Source: CAMEON01 sp963643175 (GTDB taxonomy: Bacteria; Bacillota; Clostridia; Oscillospirales; CAG-272). Taken from it: a stretch of DNA of 64,000 bases. A model generated the notes under the pieces. The model worked only from the letters and a program-made list of their open reading frames with translations, was not told the origin of the DNA and made no database searches. The position numbers and the translations under genes were made by a program. Numbering within the stretch: the stretch's first letter is position 1; every line of letters begins with the position of its first letter. Below, one piece after another: positions 18,404 to 25,850 of the stretch. The stretch lies in assembly GCA_963643175.1 (NCBI GenBank), contig CAVIJF010000001.1, forward strand, positions 196,510 to 260,509, in the 5' to 3' direction.

Positions 18404-19412
18404 GGATATATTCCGCCGCGCGGCAGTTCTCTGGCTTGCCGGAGCCGTACTGCTGACCGCCCTGTGCGGATTGGGCGGATGCGGCACGCGCGAGCCGTCC
18501 GACCCCGCATCCGACGGGATTCTGCGAGTGGTCGTGACGAGCTTTCCGGCAGAGGAATTTGCCCGCTCCGTGCTGGGAAACCTTCTGGATGAGGACGGCA
18601 GCGAATCCGTTGTGCTGGAACGGCTTGGCAAGGCGGGACAGGATCTGCACGCCTTTGAACCGAGCGCCGCAGACATCCGGAAGCTGTCCGGCGCAGATAT
18701 TCTGATATGCATCGGCAGCATCGCAGAAACGTGGCTGGATGGCGCGGTACGTGCGTCCGGCAACCAATCCCTGCGGATTCTGTCCATGACGGACGTGTGT
18801 GAACTGCATGAGGAGGAGGAACTGCCGGGGCTGGAGGAGGAACACGATCATCACCACGGTCACGGCCACGGCGAGGGAACGCAGGTGGAGTACGACGAGC
18901 ACGTCTGGACATCTTTCGGCAACATGGAGCGGTTTGTATCCGCCGTGCGGGACGTGCTGACGGAGGCAATCCCCGCGCACGCCGACACGCTGGAAGCCAA
19001 TGCCGCCGCCTGCCTGCGCGAGTTGGACGCGCTCTCCGCGGACTATCAGGCGACCGTGGCAGCCGCCGCCGACCCCGTGCTTGTCATCGCCGATCGGTAC
19101 CCCTTCGCTTACCTGATGCGCGAGTTGGGCGTGGTCTGCTATGCCGCTTTTCCGGGCTGCTCCAGCGAGACGCAGGCGAGCTTTTCCACGCAGGTCATGC
19201 TGACCGAAACAGTACGGAATCTGCATCTGCCCGCTGTCCTGTATGTAGACTTCGGCGCCGCCTCGGTGGCGGATGCCGTCAGCCGCGCGACCGGTGTACC
19301 GGTTCGCCGGCTGTGGTCCGGGCAGGTGCCGTCCGATACCGGACTTTCCTACCTTGCCATGCTGCGCGAGAACCTGACCGTTCTGCGTGCGGCGCTGGGC
19401 GTGGAAGGGTAA
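18387..19412 (+). CDS. znuA: Zinc ABC transporter substrate-binding lipoprotein ZnuA-like
   Basis: Captures metal outside the membrane for the ZnuBC importer. A lipoprotein signal ends at Cys32 (LGGC). The ZinT/ZnuA fold shows the metal-ligand contexts AGQDLHAFEPS and DEHVWTS, and between them lies the histidine-rich loop HDHHHGHGHG (about 153-162), which is typical of zinc rather than manganese binders. GGAGG lies six bases before the ATG, inside the regulator gene. Length (341 residues) is normal. Confidence 0.92.
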   Translation: MNRNRKDIFRRAAVLWLAGAVLLTALCGLGGCGTREPSDPASDGILRVVVTSFPAEEFARSVLGNLLDEDGSESVVLERLGKAGQDLHAFEPSAADIRKLSGADILICIGSIAETWLDGAVRASGNQSLRILSMTDVCELHEEEELPGLEEEHDHHHGHGHGEGTQVEYDEHVWTSFGNMERFVSAVRDVLTEAIPAHADTLEANAAACLRELDALSADYQATVAAAADPVLVIADRYPFAYLMRELGVVCYAAFPGCSSETQASFSTQVMLTETVRNLHLPAVLYVDFGAASVADAVSRATGVPVRRLWSGQVPSDTGLSYLAMLRENLTVLRAALGVEG

Positions 19413-19443
19413 TCAATCTATATTGGAAGCAGGAATATATCGC

Positions 19444-20235
19444 ATGAAACAGACCACTGTCGGAGCGCTGCCCACCCGGATGCTGATACGGGCAACCGAC
19501 CTTGCGCTGGGCTATGAGGGACACACCATCCTGACGGGCATCCGGTTCACGGTGTCCGAGGGGGAGTATCTCTGCATCGTCGGCGAAAACGGTTCGGGCA
19601 AAAGCACACTCATGAATGCAATACTGGGGCTGCACCCGTTGGCGGGCGGCAGTCTGGAAATAGCCGAGCCGGTACGCACGGCGGGTATCGGGTACCTCCC
19701 CCAGCAGGCACCCGCCCAACGGGACTTTCCCGCCTCGGTGCGGGAGGTCGTGCTGTCGGGGTGCCTGCGGCGGATCGGCTGCCGCCCCTTTTTCGGGCGG
19801 CGCGAAAAGCGGCTGGCGGCAGATGCCATGGCACGGCTGGGCATCACGCCGTTGGCGGAACGCTGCTACCGCGAGCTGTCCGGCGGGCAGCAGCAGCGCG
19901 TTCTGCTGGCGCGGGCGTTCTGCGCGGCGGGCAAGCTGCTGCTGCTGGACGAACCGATTGCGGGACTTGACCCCATGGCAATGGAGGATATGTACCGAGT
20001 CATTGCCGAGATGAACTGCCCCGTTTCCGATCGCCCCCTGCCGGGGCACCAGCACCTGTCCGGCGGGGTCGCCGTCGTCATGGTGTCGCACGACGTTGCC
20101 GCGGCGGTGCGGTATGCCGACCACATCCTGCATCTGGGCAGTCAAGGTGCGTGGTTCGGCACGACGGCGGAATATCTGAAAACGCCGGAGGGCAGACTGT
20201 TCGCATCCGGAGGAAAGGATGGTGAATCGACATGA
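19444..20235 (+). CDS. znuC: Zinc ABC transporter ATP-binding protein ZnuC-like
   Basis: Energises the zinc importer. It shows Walker A GENGSGKST, Q-loop LPQQAPAQRDFP, signature LSGGQQQR, Walker B LLLDEPIAGLDP and H-loop MVSHD. Between Walker B and the H-loop there is an unusual insert, CPVSDRPLPGHQHLSGG, about 15-18 residues longer than most homologues. The start MKQTTVG at 19444 is preferred; a longer frame back to 19387 overlaps znuA and lacks a ribosome binding site. The stop overlaps the next gene as ATGA. Confidence 0.9.
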   Translation: MKQTTVGALPTRMLIRATDLALGYEGHTILTGIRFTVSEGEYLCIVGENGSGKSTLMNAILGLHPLAGGSLEIAEPVRTAGIGYLPQQAPAQRDFPASVREVVLSGCLRRIGCRPFFGRREKRLAADAMARLGITPLAERCYRELSGGQQQRVLLARAFCAAGKLLLLDEPIAGLDPMAMEDMYRVIAEMNCPVSDRPLPGHQHLSGGVAVVMVSHDVAAAVRYADHILHLGSQGAWFGTTAEYLKTPEGRLFASGGKDGEST

Positions 20236-21122
20236 CAGGTATGATACATCCGATTTGTCTTCCGGTACCGGAAATACAGGTTCTGTCCGTGTTTTCCACG
20301 CTACAGGATTACTTTTCCTACGATTTTGTGCGCAATGCCCTGATTGCCGGGGTGCTGATTTCGCTGTGCGCGGGGCTTCTGGGCGTCGTGCTGGTTCTGA
20401 AGCGTTACTCCATGATCGGAGACGGTCTGTCGCACGTCGCCTTCGGCACAATGGCGGTTGCAGCTGTGCTGGGCTGGGCGCCTATGGCGGCGGCTCTGCC
20501 GGTGACGGTCGGCGCCGCTATCCTGCTGCTGCTTGCCAGCGACCGGGGACATATCAAGGGCGATGCGGCAATTGCCATGCTGTCGGCGGGGGCGCTGTCG
20601 GTCGGATACTTGCTCCTGAACCTGTTTCCTTCTGCCAACACGGGGAAATTCAGCGAGGAAACGCTGTTCGGTTCGACCTCCCTGCTGACGCTTTCGTCGG
20701 CGGACGTATGGATCTGTTTGTCCCTTGCACTGTTTGTTGTACTCTTTTTTGTGTTCTTCTACCACCGTATCTTTGCCGTAACCTTTGACGAACGCTTCGC
20801 CCGCGCGGGCGGCATGCACGTATCGGTGTACCGGACGCTGATTGCCGCCGTCAGCGGCGTTGTCATTGTGCTTGCCATGAAGCTGGTGGGCGCACTGCTG
20901 ATTTCGGCGCTGATTATCTTCCCTGCCCTGTCCGCCATGCGGCTGTTCCGGAATTTCCGCGCCGTGACAATTTGTTCGGCGGTGCTGTCGGTTGCCGGTT
21001 CCATGACCGGGCTTCTCCTGTCCATTCTGTTCTCCACGCCCATCGGCGCCACCGTCGTCGTCATTCACATCGTCCTGTTCGGCATCTTCTCGGCTGTCCA
21101 CGCTGTCCGGGAACGGGGGTAA
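20232..21122 (+). CDS. znuB: Zinc ABC transporter permease ZnuB-like
   Basis: The membrane channel of the zinc importer, ABC-3 family. The 296-residue protein has about eight hydrophobic segments, including ALIAGVLISLCAGLLGVVLVLKR-type and MKLVGALLISALIIFPA-type family blocks (each seen near residues 37-60 and 216-232). It begins within the znuC stop (ATGA), so it is coupled to the ATPase. With the regulator and ZnuA it completes a self-contained zinc-responsive uptake operon. Confidence 0.92.
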   Translation: MTGMIHPICLPVPEIQVLSVFSTLQDYFSYDFVRNALIAGVLISLCAGLLGVVLVLKRYSMIGDGLSHVAFGTMAVAAVLGWAPMAAALPVTVGAAILLLLASDRGHIKGDAAIAMLSAGALSVGYLLLNLFPSANTGKFSEETLFGSTSLLTLSSADVWICLSLALFVVLFFVFFYHRIFAVTFDERFARAGGMHVSVYRTLIAAVSGVVIVLAMKLVGALLISALIIFPALSAMRLFRNFRAVTICSAVLSVAGSMTGLLLSILFSTPIGATVVVIHIVLFGIFSAVHAVRERG

Positions 21123-21126
21123 GCAA

Positions 21127-21172
21127 GCGCAGGTACACCGGATCTGTCCGATCTGTACCTGCGCTAAATTTG
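21127..21172 (+). terminator. Hairpin terminator after znuB
   Basis: AGCGCAGGTACA (21127-21138) pairs perfectly with TGTACCTGCGCT (21155-21166), followed by the weak tail AAATTT. Confidence 0.7.
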
Positions 21173-21192
21173 TAAAAATACCCGGTTCCGGG

Positions 21193-21221
21193 TTGCAATT
21201 TTCCGTCAACTGTGCTATAAT
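21193..21221 (+). promoter_or_regulatory. Promoter of the 21.3-25.4 kb operon
   Basis: TTGCAA (21193-21198) and TATAAT (21216-21221), spacer 17, with TGTGC extended -10. Confidence 0.82.
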
Positions 21222-21302
21222 AAGCGCACGCTGTGCGGGGCGTCAATACAATCCGCCTTGCGATGAAAGCATGAAAGTCAATTTATGGAAGGAAACCGCC
21301 AC

Positions 21303-21836
21303 ATGAACGAGTTCAACACCTACGAGTTTGTCGTTGCCCAGAAGCAAGAGGGAAAAGTAAAGCTCTTCCGCATTCTTACCGTCATCGGCTACGTCCTGTT
21401 TTTCACTGCCGTTGCCGCGGCGCTGATCATACTCCATCTCCCGTGGATGGTGGCGGTTCTGCCGGTTGTGGAGTGGATGCTGGTTTTTTTCACATGGCGC
21501 TACCTGTCGGTAGAGTATGAGTACTCCATGACTTCCGGGAACATCACGTTTTCGTATATCTACGGCGGACGTTCCCGCAAGGCGGCGCTGAATGCCACCA
21601 TCAAGAATTTTCAGGAGATAGCACCGCTGGACGATGCGGCATACGCCCGCCTGGAGGCACGCGGCATTCAGAAGGAGTACCGCTTTGTTTCCTCGGACAG
21701 TGCACCGGACGTTTACTATGCTCTGCTGGAAGAGGAATGTGGGCTGTCGGTCGTTTTGTTTGAGGCAACCCAGAAGGCGCTCGGCATTCTGCGCTTCTAC
21801 AACCCCATGACCGTTGTTACCAAGGTGTCCCGCTGA
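21303..21836 (+). CDS. Small membrane protein of unknown function
   Basis: Not recognised. The 177-residue product MNEFNTYEFVVAQKQ has two adjacent transmembrane helices (about residues 25-65: ILTVIGYVLFFTAVAAALII and MVAVLPVVEWMLVFF) and a soluble C-terminal region with TSGNITFSYIYGGRSRKAAL, which resembles PH-like or bPH2-type folds of other small Clostridia membrane proteins. The start at 21303 has AAGGA nearby; an ATG six codons upstream has no ribosome binding site. It heads an operon with a ribbon-helix-helix-like peptide, a phosphoesterase and a glycosidase. Confidence 0.72.
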   Translation: MNEFNTYEFVVAQKQEGKVKLFRILTVIGYVLFFTAVAAALIILHLPWMVAVLPVVEWMLVFFTWRYLSVEYEYSMTSGNITFSYIYGGRSRKAALNATIKNFQEIAPLDDAAYARLEARGIQKEYRFVSSDSAPDVYYALLEEECGLSVVLFEATQKALGILRFYNPMTVVTKVSR

Positions 21837-21860
21837 CGGACACGGAAAGGAGATGCTCCC

Positions 21861-22106
21861 GTGAAGCAAACCTATACCCTGCCGGTGCGCCTGTCGGATG
21901 AGCTGATGCGCAAGCTGCTGTACATATCCGAGGCGGAAGGGCGTACACCGAACAATCAATTCACCTTCATGCTCCGCAACAATATCCAGTACTTTGAAAA
22001 GGTGCACGGAAAGATACCGCCTGCCGCGCTTGCAAAATACGATCTGACTTCCTACGCCGCGAGACAGTCCGAAGCAACCGAAACGGAGGAAAACCGCCAT
22101 GACTGA
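21861..22106 (+). CDS. Small ribbon-helix-helix-like protein
   Basis: An 81-residue protein with GTG start, AAAGGAG eight bases upstream. The first 45 residues (TYTLPVRLSDELMRKLL, then ISEAEGRTPNNQFTFMLRNNI) fit a beta-strand plus two helices, the Arc/MetJ layout of DNA-binding dimers. The C-terminal tail is polar. It overlaps the following phosphoesterase by 8 bases. It could be a local regulator, but no operator was identified. Confidence 0.68.
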   Translation: MKQTYTLPVRLSDELMRKLLYISEAEGRTPNNQFTFMLRNNIQYFEKVHGKIPPAALAKYDLTSYAARQSEATETEENRHD

Positions 22107-23220
22107 CATCCCCTGCCTTGCCCTGTACCCTGCCGTCTGCGCTGTGGAGGACGGGTACGAAATTCTTCTGCTCTGCAACTGCCGCGCGCTGGCATCCGTG
22201 ACGGTCGGAGACGTAACCTACACAGACAGCAACAACGGCGTCATGCGCACCGACACGCTGATTCATAAGGTGCGCGTGCCCGCCGGCGCGCTGAATGCCG
22301 CCGGGCGCTACCGCGTCAATCTCGCGCCGCTCGCCGACCACTGCAACTACTTCCCCAAGCCTGAACCGACCCAGACGGCGGAATTTGCTTTCCGATCCGT
22401 GCCGGAGAACGCAGAGGAGGTGCACCTGTATGTGCTGGCGGATACGCACGGCGATGCCGTTACGCCCGCCCGTGCGGCGCTGGCACAGCCGGACACGCAG
22501 GTGCTGGTGCTGGACGGTGACATCGGCGATTCGGCTGACACGCCGGAGATGATTACCACCCTGCACCGGCTGGCATCCGAAATCACGAAGGGCTCCTATC
22601 CGGTGGTATACGCACGCGGAAATCACGACACGCGCGGACACAACGCCGAGCACCTGAGCGACTACGCGCCGACCACCCGGTGCGGGACAACCTACTATTC
22701 CTTCCGGCTGGGTCCTGTATGGGGCGTGGTGCTGGACGCCGGGGAGGACAAGCCGGACGAGGTCGTCGAGTACGGGGGCGTGTGTGATTTTCCTGCATGG
22801 CGGCGGGAGCAGAGCGAATACCTGCGCGGGCTGATCCGCAATAAGGAAAAGGAATACGAGGCGCCCGGCGTCCGCCACCGCATTGCCATCTGCCACATGC
22901 CGTTCCACTATTCCAAGTTCGCTTTCACGCAGACAACGCCGGACATCTACGCCGAATGGATCAGCCTGCTCAACGAAATGGGCATTGAAACGCTGCTCTG
23001 CGGTCACTGCCACTGCGTGGACGAGCTTGCTCCGGATGTATTCGCCGGAGCGGAGAAGCCGACCTTTGAAACGCTTCTGTGCAGTGCCATGTGCAATCAC
23101 CCCGGTCGGGGCTTGGATACATGGATTCCCGGTGAGTACACCGGAACCGCCGTATGCTGCCGCCCGGACAGCATCACCCACACCTTTACCAACCGCGACG
23201 GGGAAACCGTCCACCTGTAA
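22099..23220 (+). CDS. Calcineurin-like metallophosphoesterase
   Basis: A 373-residue protein with an N-terminal beta-sandwich-like domain (about 1-105) and a metallophosphoesterase domain with the dinuclear metal motifs LADTHGD, LVLDGDIGD, YARGNHDTRG and GHCHCVD. No signal peptide is visible. GGAGG lies 9 bases before the ATG. The substrate is unknown; the domain order resembles purple-acid-phosphatase-like or sugar-phosphate enzymes. It is coupled to the RHH-like gene upstream and is 12 bases from the glycosidase downstream. Confidence 0.87.
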   Translation: MTDIPCLALYPAVCAVEDGYEILLLCNCRALASVTVGDVTYTDSNNGVMRTDTLIHKVRVPAGALNAAGRYRVNLAPLADHCNYFPKPEPTQTAEFAFRSVPENAEEVHLYVLADTHGDAVTPARAALAQPDTQVLVLDGDIGDSADTPEMITTLHRLASEITKGSYPVVYARGNHDTRGHNAEHLSDYAPTTRCGTTYYSFRLGPVWGVVLDAGEDKPDEVVEYGGVCDFPAWRREQSEYLRGLIRNKEKEYEAPGVRHRIAICHMPFHYSKFAFTQTTPDIYAEWISLLNEMGIETLLCGHCHCVDELAPDVFAGAEKPTFETLLCSAMCNHPGRGLDTWIPGEYTGTAVCCRPDSITHTFTNRDGETVHL

Positions 23221-23232
23221 GGAGGTACTGTC

Positions 23233-25368
23233 ATGCATACACCCGATGTCAAACATCTGCCCCTGAAGATTATCCATGACCTGCCGCACCCGGCAGACAT
23301 CCTGCCCGAGGACTACCGGAAGCAGGTGGCTGACGTGCTCCGCGACCTGCGCGCACGGGGCTTCGGTGGAGTGGTTACAAATGTCTCCACCCAGCACAGC
23401 TATCTGGAATCCGACCGCGAGTGGGAACTGTTTTCTGTGCTGGGGGACACCTGCACCGCCGAGGGAATGCGGCTGTGGGTATATGACGAGCGCGGCTATC
23501 CCTCCGGCGGCGCGGGCGGCGTTACGCTCCGTGACTACCCGGACGGCGAAGCACAGGGCGTTGTGTGCATCACGGAACGCGTGATGCCCGGTGAAACCGG
23601 CTGTATTCCCCTGCCCCACGGGCACAGGAGCTTCCTGTTTGCCGGTCTGTATGCCTGCGACCCGGGCGGGAACATCCTGCCGGACGCGGACGGACGGTAT
23701 GTGTCGCTCTGCCCGGATTCCTTCCGGGACACGACCGCTGATGTGACCGTACGCAATACCGGTGCATCCCCTGCCCTGCTCTGCGCCTTCGCCGACAAGC
23801 GGCTGTATGAGGGGACACACTGCGTCCACAACGTGGCGGAAGCGCGGCGTTACATTGACGTGACCAATCCGGACGCGGTGCGGGCATTCATCGCCAACAC
23901 CTATGAGCGCTACGCCGCCGCCGTCCCGTCACATATACAAGCGGGCGAAAAGACCCCCGGACAGGTGGAGGCGTTCTTTACGGACGAGCCGTCCTTCATG
24001 GGCTGTTACATCAACGAAGGGCTGACCCCGCCCGTGGCGCATGACCCCTATGACGACAGCATTCCGCTCTACCCCGTCCTCTCGTGGGGACGCGATGTCG
24101 AAAACCGCTTCGCCTCCCGCTACGGCTATGACCTGCGGCATGAGCTTGCCGCGCTGTTCCTCGGCTCCGGCAGACACGCCGAACAGGTGCGCTTTGATTT
24201 CTGGCGCCTGATGTCCGACCTGTACGAGCAGAGTTTCTTCGCGCAGCTCTCGGACTGGTGTGGTCGGCATCATACGGACTTCTCCGGGCATATCCTGCTG
24301 GAAGACAATATCCGCTTCCACACGGTGTTTGAGGGCAACTTCTTCCATCTTCTGCGCCATATGCACACGCCGGGCATTGATATGCTGCAATCCCTGCCGC
24401 CGGTCGTGCGTCAGTACGCTATCACGCCCAAGCTGGTATCCTCCGTCGCCCACGCCTACCGCCGCCCGCACGTCATGAGCGAGGTGTCGGCGCACGCGCA
24501 GGGCGGCAGGGTGACACATGACCAGATGTACGGTTCGCTCTGCGCACAGTACGCGTTGGGCGTGGACGTTTTCACCTACTACTACGGCACGAATTTCATG
24601 CCGACCGACACCTACGCACGCTACAACAGTGCGTTGGGACGTATTGACGCGGTCATGACAGGAACGCCTGCGCCGGAGGCGTTCCTGTACTACCCCATTG
24701 AAACCTTCCAGATGCACCACAGACCGTCGGCGGCGCAGTACGGCAGCTACACGCAGAAAGAGTATGCCGCAGAGGCGGCTCTTGGCGCGGTCATGGACGG
24801 TCTGCTGGACAGGCAGTGCGATTTTGACTTTATCGACTACGATGTCCTTGCGGCAAGCGAGGTGCGCGGCGGCGTTCTGACTACACCTGCCGGAATCTCT
24901 GCGCAGGCGCTGATTCTGCCGCCTATGGAGGTTACGCCGGATATGGCGGCGCTGTTCGGACGGCTAGCGGCGGCGGGATTGCGCATTCTGACCGTGACGG
25001 ATCGGGACGGGCTGTTCACGCCCGCACCCGGTGCGCATATCTGCCCGGACACGGCGGCGTTGGCGGATGCGCTGAACACCGACGCGCTGGCAGTACGGAC
25101 CGATGCTGCCACCCCCGGCGTGCTGACTCTGACAAGGCACACGGCGGCAGGGCGTGCCGTGCTGGTCTGCAATACCCGCGAGGAGGAGGTCACGCTGACG
25201 CTTTTACTGGCGGGCTTCCGGGCGCCGGAGGTATACGATCCCATGGCGGACGCGCCCCTGCAGGTCGCTCTGACAGCCGTGGACGGGCGGCACATCCTGC
25301 GTCTGACCCTGCCCGCCTGCCGGGCTTTCGCCGTGCGGGAAACGGGCGGCAATCCTGCCCTTCAGTAA
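23233..25368 (+). CDS. GH106-like glycoside hydrolase
   Basis: The 711-residue protein carries LWVYDERGYPSGGAGG at about 81-96 and FTDEPSFMG near 247-255, blocks seen in TIM-barrel glycosidases related to family GH106 (alpha-L-rhamnosidases) and allied unclassified families. The later block GGRVTHDQMYGSLCAQYALG and the C-terminal beta-sandwich are also consistent. No signal peptide is visible. AAGGAGG lies 7 bases before the ATG. As the window also has a GH78 rhamnosidase, a role in rhamnosyl-glycan use is plausible, but family placement by eye is uncertain. Confidence 0.68.
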   Translation: MHTPDVKHLPLKIIHDLPHPADILPEDYRKQVADVLRDLRARGFGGVVTNVSTQHSYLESDREWELFSVLGDTCTAEGMRLWVYDERGYPSGGAGGVTLRDYPDGEAQGVVCITERVMPGETGCIPLPHGHRSFLFAGLYACDPGGNILPDADGRYVSLCPDSFRDTTADVTVRNTGASPALLCAFADKRLYEGTHCVHNVAEARRYIDVTNPDAVRAFIANTYERYAAAVPSHIQAGEKTPGQVEAFFTDEPSFMGCYINEGLTPPVAHDPYDDSIPLYPVLSWGRDVENRFASRYGYDLRHELAALFLGSGRHAEQVRFDFWRLMSDLYEQSFFAQLSDWCGRHHTDFSGHILLEDNIRFHTVFEGNFFHLLRHMHTPGIDMLQSLPPVVRQYAITPKLVSSVAHAYRRPHVMSEVSAHAQGGRVTHDQMYGSLCAQYALGVDVFTYYYGTNFMPTDTYARYNSALGRIDAVMTGTPAPEAFLYYPIETFQMHHRPSAAQYGSYTQKEYAAEAALGAVMDGLLDRQCDFDFIDYDVLAASEVRGGVLTTPAGISAQALILPPMEVTPDMAALFGRLAAAGLRILTVTDRDGLFTPAPGAHICPDTAALADALNTDALAVRTDAATPGVLTLTRHTAAGRAVLVCNTREEEVTLTLLLAGFRAPEVYDPMADAPLQVALTAVDGRHILRLTLPACRAFAVRETGGNPALQ

Positions 25369-25375
25369 AAACGGC

Positions 25376-25414
25376 ATAAAAAGCTCCCGCCGGGAAAAAT
25401 CCCGGCGGGTTTTT
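25376..25414. terminator. Bidirectional terminator between convergent operons
   Basis: CCCGCCGGG (25386-25394) pairs with CCCGGCGGG (25401-25409). TTTTT follows on the plus strand and AAAAA precedes it, so it works both for the glycosidase operon and for the minus-strand YlmC/YmxH gene. Confidence 0.93.
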
Positions 25415-25454
25415 CGCATCGGCTGACCGGGAACGGCGGCAGCCTGTGAAAGTA

Positions 25455-25754
25455 TCAGCCGTGCCGCTTCCGTGCGGTTTGACAGCAGCCCGCCAGCACA
25501 TCGGGCGGCAGACGCACCAGAATGGCGTCCTCCCCGATACATTCAACGCGCTCCCACGGAACGCGCCAGACTGTATGCTTGCCGAACGGCAGCCACGCCG
25601 ACAGTCCCGTTTCACAGGGCACGATGAGTGCAGTTACGGAACAGCCGTCGCACCCGCACCGCAGTTCCAGACTTTCCGGCGTGCCGAGGCAGGTACCGCC
25701 GCACAGATTGATGATTTCCATGGAGCACAGCTCGTCACGCGTCATGATCTGCAT
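25455..25754 (-). CDS. YlmC/YmxH-family PRC-barrel sporulation protein
   Basis: A 99-residue protein with the PRC-barrel pattern of the YlmC/YmxH family, whose members are expressed in sporulating Firmicutes: MEIINLCGGTCLGTPESLEL near the start and PWERVECIGEDAILVRLP later. It has more cysteines than usual (CGGTC, CGCDGC, CC). GGGAGGTGA lies 9 bases upstream of the ATG. It follows the degenerate P-type ATPase gene by 96 bases. Its presence suggests a spore-forming ancestor, set against the decayed sigma factor at 50.1 kb. Confidence 0.82.
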   Translation of the reverse strand: MQIMTRDELCSMEIINLCGGTCLGTPESLELRCGCDGCSVTALIVPCETGLSAWLPFGKHTVWRVPWERVECIGEDAILVRLPPDVLAGCCQTARKRHG

Positions 25755-25850
25755 AGGGTATCACCTCCCCTGCCCCAGTATATGCGGGACAGGAGAACTA
25801 CTTGCCGGGGGCAAGGAGCGGCATTCCATCGGGCGCCGCGTCCTGCCGAA

